From Providencia sp. PROV188 (lineage in GTDB: Bacteria; Pseudomonadota; Gammaproteobacteria; Enterobacterales; Enterobacteriaceae): 64,000 nucleotides of DNA. The stretch covers positions 2,046,001 to 2,110,000 of the forward strand of contig NZ_CP097291.1 of the NCBI RefSeq assembly GCF_027595165.1. Direction: 5' to 3'. This document shows, piece after piece, positions 32,891 through 41,674 of this stretch (position 1 is the stretch's first letter; every line of letters begins with the position of its first letter). Below the pieces are notes generated by a model that worked only from the letters and a program-made list of their open reading frames with translations, was not told where the DNA came from and did no database searches. The position numbers and the translations under genes were made by a program.

Positions 32891-32959
32891 AAGCAGAAAA
32901 AGCGTAAACTGACTAAGCATTCCATCGCTTATTACTAAACACGTTTTACTAAATAGAAG

Positions 32960-32986
32960 CCCATGGTCGATGACTATGGGTTTTTT
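32960..32986 (+). terminator. Terminator after yegQ
   Basis: Stem CCCATGGTC / GACTATGGG (one mismatch) followed by six Ts, 70 bp after the yegQ stop codon. Confidence 0.85.
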
Positions 32987-33032
32987 CTTAGGTATTCGTG
33001 TAAAAAACGGCCATTTTATGCTTTATTTTAGT

Positions 33033-33047
33033 TGAGAATCATTCTCG
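33033..33047. promoter_or_regulatory. Fur-box-like palindrome upstream of cyaR
   Basis: TGAGAATCATTCTCG is a 7-1-7 inverted repeat with a single asymmetric base, matching the classical Fur heptamer core. It lies about 99 bp upstream of the inferred cyaR start. What it controls is unknown; no ORF with a ribosome site follows it. Confidence 0.6.
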
Positions 33048-33089
33048 TTATTGACAGTTTCGTTAAAAAGTGCACTCAATATCCAAATT

Positions 33090-33132
33090 TATGCAACAGA
33101 TCACATCAATTGGTTATTCTATATCGTATAGT
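33090..33132 (+). promoter_or_regulatory. cyaR promoter with CRP site
   Basis: A CRP-like site (TATGC-N6-TCACA, centre 33097.5) and a -10 TATAGT at 33127-33132 predict a start at 33139. That places the CRP site exactly at -41.5, a class II arrangement consistent with cAMP-CRP control of CyaR in E. coli. Confidence 0.75.
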
Positions 33133-33138
33133 CACTGT

Positions 33139-33228
33139 CGAAAACGAAGAACTAGAAAGTCATAAATTAAGACTAGGAACCACCTCCTTGGCTGGCTCAA
33201 TCTCCCTTGAGCTAGCCATTTCTTTTTT
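33139..33228 (+). ncRNA. cyaR: CyaR (RyeE) small regulatory RNA
   Basis: About 90 nt between yegQ and thiD; in E. coli cyaR also lies next to yegQ. The block AGGAACCACCTCCTT and the loop sequence AATCTCCCTT are the same as in E. coli CyaR as I recall it. The terminator stem GGCTGGCTCAA / TTGAGCTAGCC precedes a T-rich tail and has covaried from the E. coli stem. CyaR is an Hfq-dependent sRNA made when cAMP-CRP is active, and its CACCTCC stretch pairs with the ribosome sites of ompX, luxS and nadE mRNAs. The 5' 35 nt differ from E. coli, which is usual outside the seed. Confidence 0.93.
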
Positions 33229-33245
33229 CTAGTCCCTCAAAATTC

Positions 33246-34043
33246 TCACCACCAGCGATGAAAATGATGTACAGGCCCAAAACCACTACCAACTTCTAAG
33301 CTATCCGCTTGCTCTAGCGCCCCTTGCAAATAAGCTTTTGCTTCCACAACTGTTTGTTGCCAATCCTCAAAACGCGGCCTCAGTGCAGCTAATGCAGCAG
33401 ATAATGTGCATCCCGTACCATGGGTATTTTTGGTATCGATACGTACCGATGTGAAGCGCCACTCACCTTCTGGGGTGATCAACCAATCAGGGCTTTGAGA
33501 ATCGATTAAGTGCCCGCCTTTCATCAAGACACTCTGGCAACCTAATTGCAGTAAACGTTGCCCTTGCTCACGCATTTGTTCTTCCGTTTGTGCCATCGGC
33601 TCATCAAGTAATACTGCCGCTTCGGGCAAATTTGGCGTGATCAGCGAAACCATAGGTAAAAGCTCGCGTCTTAGCGTCTCCACCGCATCTGGCAATAATA
33701 GCGGATCTCCGCTTTTAGCTACCATCACCGTATCGAGCACCACATAAGGCACGGGTGTTTTTTTCAACGCATTGGCGACAACTTGAACATTGCCTCGATT
33801 AGATAACATGCCGATTTTCGCTGCATCAATACGGACATCACTTAAAACAGAGTTCAATTGGGCCGCAACAAAGTCTGAAGGGATATTATGGATGGCTTGA
33901 ACACCTTGCGTATTTTGTGCCACCAGCGCAGTCATCACACTGGTTCCATACGCACCGAGTGCGGAAAATGTTTTCAGATCTGCTTGAATACCGGCTCCAC
34001 CAGATGGATCCGTTCCCGCAATCGTTAATGCATTCACTCTCAT
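33246..34043 (-). CDS. thiD: Hydroxymethylpyrimidine/phosphomethylpyrimidine kinase ThiD
   Basis: 265 residues from ATG at 34043 (E. coli 266). A ribokinase-fold enzyme beginning RVNALTIAGTDPSGGAGIQADLKTFSALGAYG, with catalytic TKNTHGTGCTLSAALAALRP and C-terminal SGFGPVHHFHRWW. It phosphorylates HMP and HMP-P for thiamine synthesis. The ATG at 34043 has GGAGAGG 6 nt upstream; an ATG at 34058 would add five residues not seen in E. coli. An 18-bp tandem repeat fills the upstream leader. thiM is not adjacent. Confidence 0.95.
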   Translation of the reverse strand: MRVNALTIAGTDPSGGAGIQADLKTFSALGAYGTSVMTALVAQNTQGVQAIHNIPSDFVAAQLNSVLSDVRIDAAKIGMLSNRGNVQVVANALKKTPVPYVVLDTVMVAKSGDPLLLPDAVETLRRELLPMVSLITPNLPEAAVLLDEPMAQTEEQMREQGQRLLQLGCQSVLMKGGHLIDSQSPDWLITPEGEWRFTSVRIDTKNTHGTGCTLSAALAALRPRFEDWQQTVVEAKAYLQGALEQADSLEVGSGFGPVHHFHRWW

Positions 34044-34056
34044 TAGTGCCCTCTCC

Positions 34057-34128
34057 ATTGTCTTCAGTAAAATAATTGTCTTCAGTAAAATAATTGCCTT
34101 CAGTAAAACAATTGCCTTTAGAAAGATA
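34057..34128. repeat. 18-bp tandem repeat in the thiD leader
   Basis: Four consecutive 18-bp units (ATTGTCTTCAGTAAAATA): units 1 and 2 are identical, unit 3 differs at two bases, unit 4 is more diverged, and a fifth decayed partial unit follows. They occupy the 5' leader directly upstream of the thiD ribosome site. Confidence 0.9.
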
Positions 34129-34562
34129 ATTGACCTTAGTCATATTGCGCTTATTACGTCTTTTTAACTTAATAAAAATCATTAAGTTAATTAAATAACG
34201 TCCTTAAATGAATTGTCTCATACACAATGCTAATTACTAGCAGATTATCTATTGTCTTCAATAATTAAATGCGATTGATTTTCATCAAAAATAAATTGGA
34301 TTTTTATAATTAATAATCAAATGGTTATAGCTAATTGATTCATTCTAATATCAAAAAATTGATATCAATATTGAGTTGAACCCTTACAGCAAATTACGAT
34401 CCCAATACGTCATTATCCTAATTTAACCATTTATTGCTGTCCTATTTAGCTTATCTTTATTAAAATAATTTCCACTACAATTATTACAATTGCGATAATG
34501 ATGTCATCATTGTCAATGTCTATCATGACTCATCTATCAGATAAAACTAGATTGGATCCACA
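34129..34562. other. Divergent thiD / pagP intergenic region
   Basis: Very AT-rich gap of about 430 bp between the thiD leader repeat and pagP. I looked for PhoP-type direct repeats (TGTTTA) upstream of pagP and did not find a convincing pair. No gene seen. Confidence 0.4.
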
Positions 34563-35138
34563 ATGAGAGTTAATAAAAACATACAGTTGGTTGTAGGCGC
34601 ATCGGCAATTCTGAGCGCTTCAATCTGCATGTCATCGCCTGCATTTGCTGAAGAGCAGTCAGTCGGTTTATGGGATAAATTCACTAATAATGTCAGCACC
34701 ACTTGGGATTCTGACAAATATGAGCTGTATATCCCGTTCTTCACTTGGCATAACCGTCTTATGTACGATAAAGAAAAAACAGATACCTATAATGAAGAGC
34801 CATGGGGCTTTGGTATCGGTAAATATCGTTATGATGAAGATAATGACTGGCATGCACTCTACGCAATGGCATTTATGGATTCCCATAATAAAGTCGAGCC
34901 AATCGTGGGTTATGGTTTCCAAAAAATGTGGATCCCGGGCGATCTTGATGGCTTCCGTATGGGGGCGGGATTCACATTAGGTATTACCGCGCGTGAGGAA
35001 TATAGCTATATTCCACTCCCTGCGCCTCTGCCTTTAGTTTCTATTGAATATGATAAGCTTTCTGTTCAAGCGACCTATATTCCAGGAACATACAATAACG
35101 GTAACGTCCTGTTTGCTTGGTTACGTTGGCAGTGGTAA
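34563..35138 (+). CDS. pagP: Lipid A palmitoyltransferase PagP
   Basis: 191-residue outer-membrane beta-barrel enzyme. The signal peptide is about 1-29 (SSPAFA). The catalytic residues H63 (FTWHNRL) and D106-S107 (FMDSHNK) keep the 43-residue spacing of the E. coli triad, and the C-terminus VLFAWLRWQW ends in an aromatic residue for barrel assembly. It transfers palmitate from phospholipid to lipid A, increasing resistance to cationic peptides. It stands alone with a strong bidirectional terminator. Confidence 0.95.
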   Translation: MRVNKNIQLVVGASAILSASICMSSPAFAEEQSVGLWDKFTNNVSTTWDSDKYELYIPFFTWHNRLMYDKEKTDTYNEEPWGFGIGKYRYDEDNDWHALYAMAFMDSHNKVEPIVGYGFQKMWIPGDLDGFRMGAGFTLGITAREEYSYIPLPAPLPLVSIEYDKLSVQATYIPGTYNNGNVLFAWLRWQW

Positions 35139-35186
35139 GCGTTTGAACTCATCTCGCTAGAGGCTGATTGACCAAAAAGCCAGCAT

Positions 35187-35223
35187 AAAAAAACCGGTAG
35201 ATTAAAAATCTTACCGGTTTTTT
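35187..35223. terminator. Bidirectional terminator between pagP and the aromatic permease
   Basis: Long stem AAAAAACCGGTA / TACCGGTTTTTT, giving a T-run on either strand between convergent genes. Confidence 0.9.
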
Positions 35224-35260
35224 GTTTTTTATTTATCTGGTCTTTTACTGATTGATAAGG

Positions 35261-36625
35261 CTATAACGCTTTGCTCTCTACACCTTGTTTTTTAGCACCT
35301 GAGAATTGATAACCAACCCACAGAACCGCGATCCAAAGAGGCATAATCAGTACAGAAACGCGTAACCCATCCATTGTCAGAATAATAATCAAGATTAGCG
35401 ACAAGAATGCTAAACACAGATAGTTACCAAACGGATACCAAATACTCTTAAACTTCGTTTCAATACCCTGTTTATTCATCGCGGCTCTAAATTTCAAGTT
35501 AGAAACACAAATCATAATCCAGTTTAGCACCAGCGTCGTTACCACTAAGGACATCAGTAATTCAAATGCCTTGCCTTCCATCACGAAGTTAATCAAGATC
35601 CCGCCAGAAGTCGCGATACCTGAAACAATCAGCGCCATTACAGGCACGCCGCCTTTATTCACTTTTGCCATAAAGCGCGGTGCGTTACCTTGTTGTGCTA
35701 AACCATACAGCATGCGGCTAGTACAGTAAGCACCACTGTTATAAACCGACAGAGCCGCAATCAAAATCACCACGTTCAATGCATTGGCAACGAGTAAATC
35801 ACCCAGCTCATGGAAAATCAGTACGAAGGGGCTAGTTTTGCCATCCAGTTGCACCCACGGATACAGCGCCAGTAATACCGCCAGTGAGCCGATATAGAAA
35901 ATTAAGATACGGTAAACCACTTGATTGATGGCTTTTGGAATGCTTTTATCTGGATCTTCCGCTTCTGCCGCGGTGATCCCCACTAATTCCAATCCACCAA
36001 ATGAGAACATAATAATCGCCAGCGCGACTAATAGCCCATTATAGCCTTTGGCAAAAAAGCCGCCGTATTCCCATAAGTTACTCACTTTGGCTTGAGGGCC
36101 GCCATGGCCACTAAACAGTAAGTAACAGCCAAATAAAATCATCGCGATAACCGCAACAACTTTAATTAGCGCAAACCAGAATTCGGTTTCTCCATAAGAG
36201 CGAACATTAATCAGGTTAATTGCATTAACCGCAATAAAAAACACCAGTGCCGAAACCCAAATAGGTAACTCAGGCCACCAGTGTTGCATATATTTACCCG
36301 CAGCGGTCAGTTCAGTCATCCCCACGAGGATAAACATCACCCAGTAGTTCCAACCCGAGAGGAACCCGGCAAAACCGCCCCAATATTTGAATGCGAAATG
36401 GCTAAATGACCCTGCAACAGGCTCTTGAACAATCATTTCACCTAACTGACGCATGATCAGAAAAGCGATAAATCCACACAATGCATACCCAAGTAGTACC
36501 GACGGACCTGCCATTTGGATGGTGGTTGCTATCCCTAAAAATAGCCCTGTACCGACAGCGCCCCCCAAGGCAATTAACTGAATATGCCTGTTTTTCAATC
36601 CGCGCTTTAGCGTCTGTTGCGCCAT
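35261..36625 (-). CDS. aroP: Aromatic amino acid permease (AroP/PheP type)
   Basis: 454-residue AAT-family transporter with 12 membrane spans. It begins LKRGLKNRHIQLIALGGAVGTGLFLG; ELGDLLVANALNVVILIAALSVYNSGAYC matches AroP, while the GWNYWVMFILVGMTELTAAG stretch is closer to PheP. It imports Phe, Tyr or Trp with protons; the exact range is not decidable here. ATG at 36625 has AAGGG 7 nt upstream, whereas ATG at 36640 has no spaced site. A weak TyrR-like half-box (TGTAAA-N6-TTTCTG, 36729-36746) lies upstream. Confidence 0.88.
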   Translation of the reverse strand: MAQQTLKRGLKNRHIQLIALGGAVGTGLFLGIATTIQMAGPSVLLGYALCGFIAFLIMRQLGEMIVQEPVAGSFSHFAFKYWGGFAGFLSGWNYWVMFILVGMTELTAAGKYMQHWWPELPIWVSALVFFIAVNAINLINVRSYGETEFWFALIKVVAVIAMILFGCYLLFSGHGGPQAKVSNLWEYGGFFAKGYNGLLVALAIIMFSFGGLELVGITAAEAEDPDKSIPKAINQVVYRILIFYIGSLAVLLALYPWVQLDGKTSPFVLIFHELGDLLVANALNVVILIAALSVYNSGAYCTSRMLYGLAQQGNAPRFMAKVNKGGVPVMALIVSGIATSGGILINFVMEGKAFELLMSLVVTTLVLNWIMICVSNLKFRAAMNKQGIETKFKSIWYPFGNYLCLAFLSLILIIILTMDGLRVSVLIMPLWIAVLWVGYQFSGAKKQGVESKAL

Positions 36626-37200
36626 ATCTTTACCCTTCATCCTCTAGCTTTTTGTTATCGTCCACAGTTGTGATAATCACGCAAGTTTATTTGAATTTTT
36701 GCATGAACTCCACTCGCAATTATACAACTGTAAAGCTGGCTTTCTGCCTGTCTTCTAATGTTTCCAAATAATGACAAACTAATATCCTGTAAGACGTTGC
36801 AAAATGCAAACTCAAAATGGTAACAAACCCGTCACGCGGCAAACACCGAGTTGAAAATCATCCCCGCCCTGATCGCAGAGATTATTCATCGCCAAGAGGT
36901 ATAAAAAAGCACAAATAATTACAATGCTGATGATTAATAGCATATTTCGCATAGATAATGGGGTTCTTAATAGTCACATCATCTGGCAATATTAATCGAT
37001 ATTATCGTCTTTAGTTTCGTAAAATGGGCTATTCATCGTTTTCAAGAAAACAATTGTTTATTTTTGCAGCTCTTGATAAATAACTGGCTATTATTGTGTG
37101 ATTTTTATACATAAATCTGTAATACCGCACAACCAACCTTTGTCATGGTGAAATGAAGTTGTGTATACTTCGGTTACCGTAAAATAAGAATGAATTTGAG
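36626..37200. other. Divergent permease / AraC-regulator intergenic region
   Basis: 575 bp without a gene. It includes the weak TyrR-like half-box near the permease and a sigma70 promoter (37140-37169) for the AraC-type regulator. No other structure was recognised. Confidence 0.45.
37140..37169 (+). promoter_or_regulatory. Sigma70 promoter for the AraC-type regulator
   Basis: -35 TTGTCA (37140-37145) and -10 TATACT (37164-37169) with an 18-bp spacer, 31 bp upstream of the start codon. Confidence 0.6.
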
Positions 37201-37584
37201 ATGGCACAAGATAACCACGTAGCACTTGTTAATGCTCTAAGTAAATGGATCGAAGAGCATTTAGGTCGAGTCATCCATTTGGAAGAACTCGCTGCTTATT
37301 CTGGGTATTCCCTTTGGCATATGCAAAAAATCTTTAAGGAGGTCACAGGAATCTCCTTAGGAAAATATATCCGTCAGCGCCGACTGGCTGGCGCCGTAAA
37401 TTTATTAAGAAACAGCAGCCAAAGTATTTTTGATATTGCGTTAGATTTTGGCTTCGGCTCGCAATCTCACTTTACCTATATGTTCCGCAAAGAATATGGC
37501 ATTACGCCGTTTGATTTTCGTCAAAATGACCAAATTCATTTGGATGTAAAAGAGCCATTACACCTAATCCCGGATGATGAGTGA
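37201..37584 (+). CDS. Small AraC/XylS regulator, MarA/SoxS/Rob/AarP group
   Basis: 127-residue protein that is almost entirely a two-HTH AraC DNA-binding domain: HTH1 LEELAAYSGYSLWHMQKIFKE and HTH2 SIFDIALDFGFGSQSHFTYMFRKEYGITPFDFR. No effector domain is present, as in MarA, SoxS and the Providencia regulator AarP. Such proteins act by abundance and raise efflux and stress genes (mar-sox-rob regulon). HTH2 has SQSHFTYMF where MarA and SoxS have SQQTFSRVF or similar, so target specificity may differ. It has its own promoter and a weak ribosome site. Confidence 0.82.
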   Translation: MAQDNHVALVNALSKWIEEHLGRVIHLEELAAYSGYSLWHMQKIFKEVTGISLGKYIRQRRLAGAVNLLRNSSQSIFDIALDFGFGSQSHFTYMFRKEYGITPFDFRQNDQIHLDVKEPLHLIPDDE

Positions 37585-37749
37585 ATTTGTTTTACGCGCA
37601 TTAACCTGCATTTTTTCAGTTTTAATGCGATAAAACATGGGTATTCTCATCCTTTTTACTGAGCAACTTATCCGTTGCCCTCTTAGATAATTTACATTCT
37701 CGATAATCAGAGTAAGGTACGTGTAAAAGTTCTATTTTAGGAGGCATTG

Positions 37750-38559
37750 ATGTCAATCAAACTGGTCGCCATTGATTTAGATGGCACGTTACTCAATTCG
37801 CAGCACCAAATTTCTCCCGCAGTGAAAGAAGCCATTACCCGCGCGCACAAACAAGGTGTGCGAATTGTCCTTGCCTCAGGTCGCCCCTATTCTGGCATTT
37901 TGCCCTACCTTCAAGAACTTGGATTAGACACCGCCAGTAACTACTGCATCAGTAACAATGGCAGCGTTATCCATCAAGCCAATGATGGCAGCCACCTGTA
38001 TGAAAACTTGTTAGATTTTGAAGATTATCAATATTTTGCTGAACTAGCTAACAACGTGGGGGTTCATATGCACGCCCTTGCAGACAACACCATGTTCACT
38101 GCGAATCGTCATATTAGCCGCTATACCATTCATGATGCCTATTTCACCAATACCCCTCTGGTGTATTGCCCGGTTAACGAAATGGATAGCTCGCTCAGTT
38201 TTACCAAAATCATGATTATTGACCATCCCGAGAAACTGGATGTAGGTATCAGCTATATTCCTGAAAATACCTTTGAAAACTACTCGCTGATCAAAACTAG
38301 TCCTTATTTCCTCGAAGTTTCGAATAAGGATGCAAGCAAAGGCTCTGCACTAAAAGTGTTATGTGAGAAATTATCTCTCACGCCGGATAAAGTCATGAGC
38401 ATCGGTGACCAAAATAATGATGTTGCCATGCTACAGTATTCGAGTGTTTCGGTTGCAATGGGAAATGCTGCGCCACATATTCGTGAAATAGTGAAATTTG
38501 TCACCGATACCAACGATTGTGATGGCGTTGCTGTCGCAATAAACAAATTTATTATCTAG
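37750..38559 (+). CDS. yidA: HAD-family sugar phosphatase YidA
   Basis: 269-residue Cof-type (HAD IIB) phosphatase colinear with E. coli YidA (270 aa). Motif I is AIDLDGTLL with catalytic D9 and D11, the GRPYSGILPYLQEL segment leads into the cap domain (about 85-190), and motif IV is SIGDQNNDVAML. YidA dephosphorylates sugar phosphates in vitro. The ATG at 37750 has GGAGG 5 nt upstream; the overlapping TTG at 37747 is disfavoured. A 9-bp hairpin follows. Confidence 0.92.
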   Translation: MSIKLVAIDLDGTLLNSQHQISPAVKEAITRAHKQGVRIVLASGRPYSGILPYLQELGLDTASNYCISNNGSVIHQANDGSHLYENLLDFEDYQYFAELANNVGVHMHALADNTMFTANRHISRYTIHDAYFTNTPLVYCPVNEMDSSLSFTKIMIIDHPEKLDVGISYIPENTFENYSLIKTSPYFLEVSNKDASKGSALKVLCEKLSLTPDKVMSIGDQNNDVAMLQYSSVSVAMGNAAPHIREIVKFVTDTNDCDGVAVAINKFII

Positions 38560-38609
38560 TGAGCAGTTAATTTAAAGTTCAAATCTCTAGACCAAAATAC
38601 AATTTAACT

Positions 38610-38643
38610 GGATATGCCTAGACATCCCCATTCTGGCATATCC
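38610..38643 (+). terminator. Hairpin after yidA
   Basis: Stem GGATATGCC / GGCATATCC with a 16-nt loop, and a modest pyrimidine tract downstream. Confidence 0.55.
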
Positions 38644-38779
38644 ATCTCCTGTCTTTCTCTTAGGGCTATTTTATCCTTTACCTTACTTACTCTTCCAAAT
38701 TTGATACTATCTGCCTCTTTTAAAAAATTGTCATTCATCTATAAGTACAATAAAACCCACATCACTAACAGGTAGTAAA

Positions 38780-40111
38780 ATGTTTTCGACTAAAGATATG
38801 TTAATTCTGGGGATGATGGTATTCGCCTTATTTCTAGGCGCGGGAAATATCATCTTTCCACCGATGGCAGGCTATCAATCAGGGACAGACTGGTTTGATA
38901 CCTCATTAGGTTTTCTGATCACCGGTGTTCTATTACCCTTCTTAACCTTAGTAACAGTTGCAGTAAAAGGACGTGGTGAAAAGCTTTCTGTTGATTTGCC
39001 TAAATGGGTTGCGGTCATTTTCTGGGTTGCACTCTACCTAATTGTCGGCTCCACATTTGCGATGCCAAGGGTGACGAATACCGCATTTGAAATGGGCTTT
39101 TTACCATTAGGCTTCGTTGAAAAAAGCACATTTTCTCATCTCACTTTCGCGCTCATTTTTAACTTTACCTCGATGTTCTTCATGTTGAAGCAAGGCACCA
39201 TGATTAGCGCGATTGGTAAGTTTATGACTCCAGCGTTACTTGTTTTATTAGTGGTAGTGGGGATTGCCGTGGTCATTGACCCGCTTTCTGATATGAATCC
39301 CCCTGTTAAACAGTATGCAGAATTTGCCTTCTTTGGCGGCGTAATTGATGGTTACCAAACCATGGATGTACTATCTGCGATGGCGTTTGGCGGGATTGTG
39401 GCGCGTGCATTAGCTTCAAAACAGATCACTGAACCACGCCAAGTCGCAACCATCACGATTAAAGCGGGTTTAATTTCAGTGAGCTTACTCGCGGCACTGT
39501 ATATCTGCCTGTTCTATTTAGGCGCGACCAGTGAACAAGTGGCGAATACAGCCACCAACGGCGGACAGATCTTCTCTCGTTACGTCGATGTCCTGTTTGG
39601 TGCGGTAGGTACATGGATCATGTGCGGAATTGTATTACTGGCAAGCATGACCACCTTAGTGGGTGTGACCAGCGCCTGTGCAGATTACTTTGCCACTTTC
39701 CATCACCGTTTAGGTTATCGCTTCTGGGTGGTTTTCTTCACGATGCTAACCACTGTCGTGTCCACGTTTGGTCTCGATACTTTATTGCGCGTCACTATTC
39801 CGGCTCTGCTGATGATTTATCCTTCATCGGTCACTATCGTCTTCCTGCAATTTGCACGCAAATTTATGGCTGCTCCTAGGGTCACTTATGGGATCACCAT
39901 TGGCGTAGTTGTACTGATGAGCCTATTCGATACGCTAAATAATATGGAATTATTAAGCACAACAGTAAAAGCAAACCTAATCACCTACTTACCGCTGTTT
40001 GAGCAAGGTATGGGTTGGTTAATTCCAGGGATTATCGCGTTTATTATCTCGATGTTTATCGGCAAATTGACCGCGAAAAGCGAGCCTGTTGCTGAGCAAA
40101 ACTTAGCTTAA
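38780..40111 (+). CDS. brnQ: Branched-chain amino acid carrier BrnQ
   Basis: 443-residue LIVCS-family transporter (E. coli BrnQ 439) with 12 membrane spans. Signatures are the LGAGNIIFPPMAGYQSG opening, FGGVIDGYQTMDVLSAMAFG and LVGVTSACADYF. It imports Leu, Val and Ile with Na+ or H+. It is a single gene with a strong terminator, adjacent to yidA rather than to proY as in E. coli. Confidence 0.94.
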   Translation: MFSTKDMLILGMMVFALFLGAGNIIFPPMAGYQSGTDWFDTSLGFLITGVLLPFLTLVTVAVKGRGEKLSVDLPKWVAVIFWVALYLIVGSTFAMPRVTNTAFEMGFLPLGFVEKSTFSHLTFALIFNFTSMFFMLKQGTMISAIGKFMTPALLVLLVVVGIAVVIDPLSDMNPPVKQYAEFAFFGGVIDGYQTMDVLSAMAFGGIVARALASKQITEPRQVATITIKAGLISVSLLAALYICLFYLGATSEQVANTATNGGQIFSRYVDVLFGAVGTWIMCGIVLLASMTTLVGVTSACADYFATFHHRLGYRFWVVFFTMLTTVVSTFGLDTLLRVTIPALLMIYPSSVTIVFLQFARKFMAAPRVTYGITIGVVVLMSLFDTLNNMELLSTTVKANLITYLPLFEQGMGWLIPGIIAFIISMFIGKLTAKSEPVAEQNLA

Positions 40112-40127
40112 TCTTGATATCTAAAAG

Positions 40128-40170
40128 CCGAATGTTGGCATATTGCTGACATTCGGATTTTTATTTTTTA
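40128..40170 (+). terminator. Terminator after brnQ
   Basis: Stem CCGAATGT / ACATTCGG with a 13-nt loop followed by ATTTTTATTTTTT. Confidence 0.9.
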
Positions 40171-40190
40171 GCGACCTTATTCCAGAAAAC

Positions 40191-41117
40191 TCACAATAAT
40201 TTCAATTCATAATTTTTCTGATAATCCCCTGAACTTCCGAGCGTTTCCTGTAAGAAATCGAGAAAAGTCGCCACCTTTTTAGGTAAAAACTTCCGGTTTG
40301 GATAGACCGCATAAATATGATGCAGCGGCAAGTGATACTCCGGTAACACCGTGACCAATCGCCCAGCGAGAATATCCGGTGCGACAATAAATTGAGGTAG
40401 CTGGCAAATACCAAGCCCCTGTAAAGCGGCTTGGTGCAATGCGAGGCTGCTATTTGCCCGAAAATTCCCCGTCGGGGTAAATCGAACTTTCTTTCCCTGA
40501 TAGGTAAACAACCATGTTTGCCCTGCTTGGAAATAGCTGTATAAAAGGCAGTTATGCTCAGCGAGTTCATCAAGATTATTCGGGTTTCCATGTTCCTCAA
40601 GCCATTTCGGGGAAGCACACAAAACACTATGGCAAGGTGATAACGTTCGAGAAATTAACGAAGAATCCTGTAATTCGCCTATCCGCACTGCCATATCAAA
40701 GCCATCACCCACTAAATCCACCAGCTTATCGTCAAACACGATCTCTGCATGTAATTGTGGCCAGCGTTTCAAAAACTCGGGAAGCAGTGGGGTTAAGTGC
40801 AAATGACCAAATATCATTGGAGCGCTGATTTTTAATGTTCCATCGACCGAACCACTGTAACGAGAGAGCATTTCATTGCCCTCGTTAATCGCTTGATGGG
40901 CTTTTTTCAGGTAGGAATAGTAAAGCTCACCCGCTTCTGTCAGTTGCAGGTGGCGAGTTGAGCGTGTAATTAAACGGATCCCCGTTTGCGCTTCTAACGC
41001 TATCAACTTTTTGCTCACCGCCGATTTTGTCATATGCAGTGATTCTGCTGCTTTTGTCAGGCTGCCCTGCTCGACAATAGCGATAAAAATAGGGAGTAGC
41101 GTGTAATCAACATTCAT
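40191..41117 (-). CDS. LysR-family transcriptional regulator
   Basis: 308 residues from ATG at 41117, or 311 from TTG at 41126; neither has a strong ribosome site. The HTH (about 5-60) reads GSLTKAAESLHMTKSAVSKKLIALEAQTGIRLITRSTRHLQLTEAG, followed by an effector domain with FDMAVRIGELQDSSL typical of the CrgA/DsdC-like subgroup. It is divergent from the paired YdcZ-type membrane genes, 101 bp apart, so those are its likely targets. Confidence 0.88.
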   Translation of the reverse strand: MNVDYTLLPIFIAIVEQGSLTKAAESLHMTKSAVSKKLIALEAQTGIRLITRSTRHLQLTEAGELYYSYLKKAHQAINEGNEMLSRYSGSVDGTLKISAPMIFGHLHLTPLLPEFLKRWPQLHAEIVFDDKLVDLVGDGFDMAVRIGELQDSSLISRTLSPCHSVLCASPKWLEEHGNPNNLDELAEHNCLLYSYFQAGQTWLFTYQGKKVRFTPTGNFRANSSLALHQAALQGLGICQLPQFIVAPDILAGRLVTVLPEYHLPLHHIYAVYPNRKFLPKKVATFLDFLQETLGSSGDYQKNYELKLL

Positions 41118-41218
41118 TATTGTCAACTTAATAGAAACACAGTTTTTCCTTTATAACGGTTTTTCTCATCATCGACAATCCCTATACTTCGCAAATCATT
41201 CACCCCGAATTAATCAAT

Positions 41219-41671
41219 ATGAAAAAAGAGATTTTACTTTCGCTGATCGCCGTGTGTTCCGGTGTTTTACTCACATTGATGATCATGAGTAATAGCTATT
41301 TATCTACTTTTACCTCGCCACTACAAGCCTCTTGGTTGACTCACGGAATAGGTAGCATGGTTGCTTTGCTGATCTGGTTGATGGTCAAAGGTCGATTGGG
41401 AAAAACACAAAGAAACCACAAAATTCCCCGCTGGAGCTATCTCGGTGGGATCCCTGGTGCCTTTACAGTGTTACTCGCCGCGATCACGGTCAACAGCCCT
41501 CTTTCACTTTCAGGTTCCATTGTATTGATGCTAACAGGGCAAATAGTGGCAGGGCTACTCATTGACCATATAGGATTTTTAGGGTTAGCCAAACGAAAAG
41601 TAACGCTAAAGGATGGAATTACGGTGTTGCTACTACTGATTGGCTCAACATTCATCATTCTGGGGAAATAA
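41219..41671 (+). CDS. DMT-family (YdcZ/DUF606) membrane protein, first of a pair
   Basis: 150-residue hydrophobic protein with five predicted membrane spans, half the size of an EamA transporter. Family features include the start LLSLIAVCSGVLLTLMIM and TVNSPLSLSGSIVLMLTGQIVAGLLIDHIGFLG. DUF606 proteins occur as fused or paired halves, and the mate starts 3 bp after this stop codon. A dimeric transporter is likely; the substrate is unknown. It is divergent from a LysR regulator. Confidence 0.85.
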   Translation: MKKEILLSLIAVCSGVLLTLMIMSNSYLSTFTSPLQASWLTHGIGSMVALLIWLMVKGRLGKTQRNHKIPRWSYLGGIPGAFTVLLAAITVNSPLSLSGSIVLMLTGQIVAGLLIDHIGFLGLAKRKVTLKDGITVLLLLIGSTFIILGK

Positions 41672-41674
41672 TCT

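Noticed and set aside
33139..33228. RyhB, because of the upstream Fur-like box
   Set aside because: The RyhB core was not found, whereas the CyaR seed and terminator loop match.
33032..33232. 66-residue ORF over the cyaR region
   Set aside because: Its codons overlap the CyaR seed and terminator, and there is no ribosome site; the sRNA explains the conservation.
33886..34182. 98-residue ORF across the thiD leader repeat
   Set aside because: Most of it is out of frame inside thiD; the repeated peptide follows from the 18-bp DNA repeat. Kept only as a leader-peptide possibility in the findings.
34129..34562. PhoP box upstream of pagP
   Set aside because: No pair of TGTTTA-like repeats with 5-bp spacing could be found.
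36729..36746. TyrR box before the aromatic permease
   Set aside because: Only the TGTAAA half is good; the right half matches three of six, so it is not listed as an operator.
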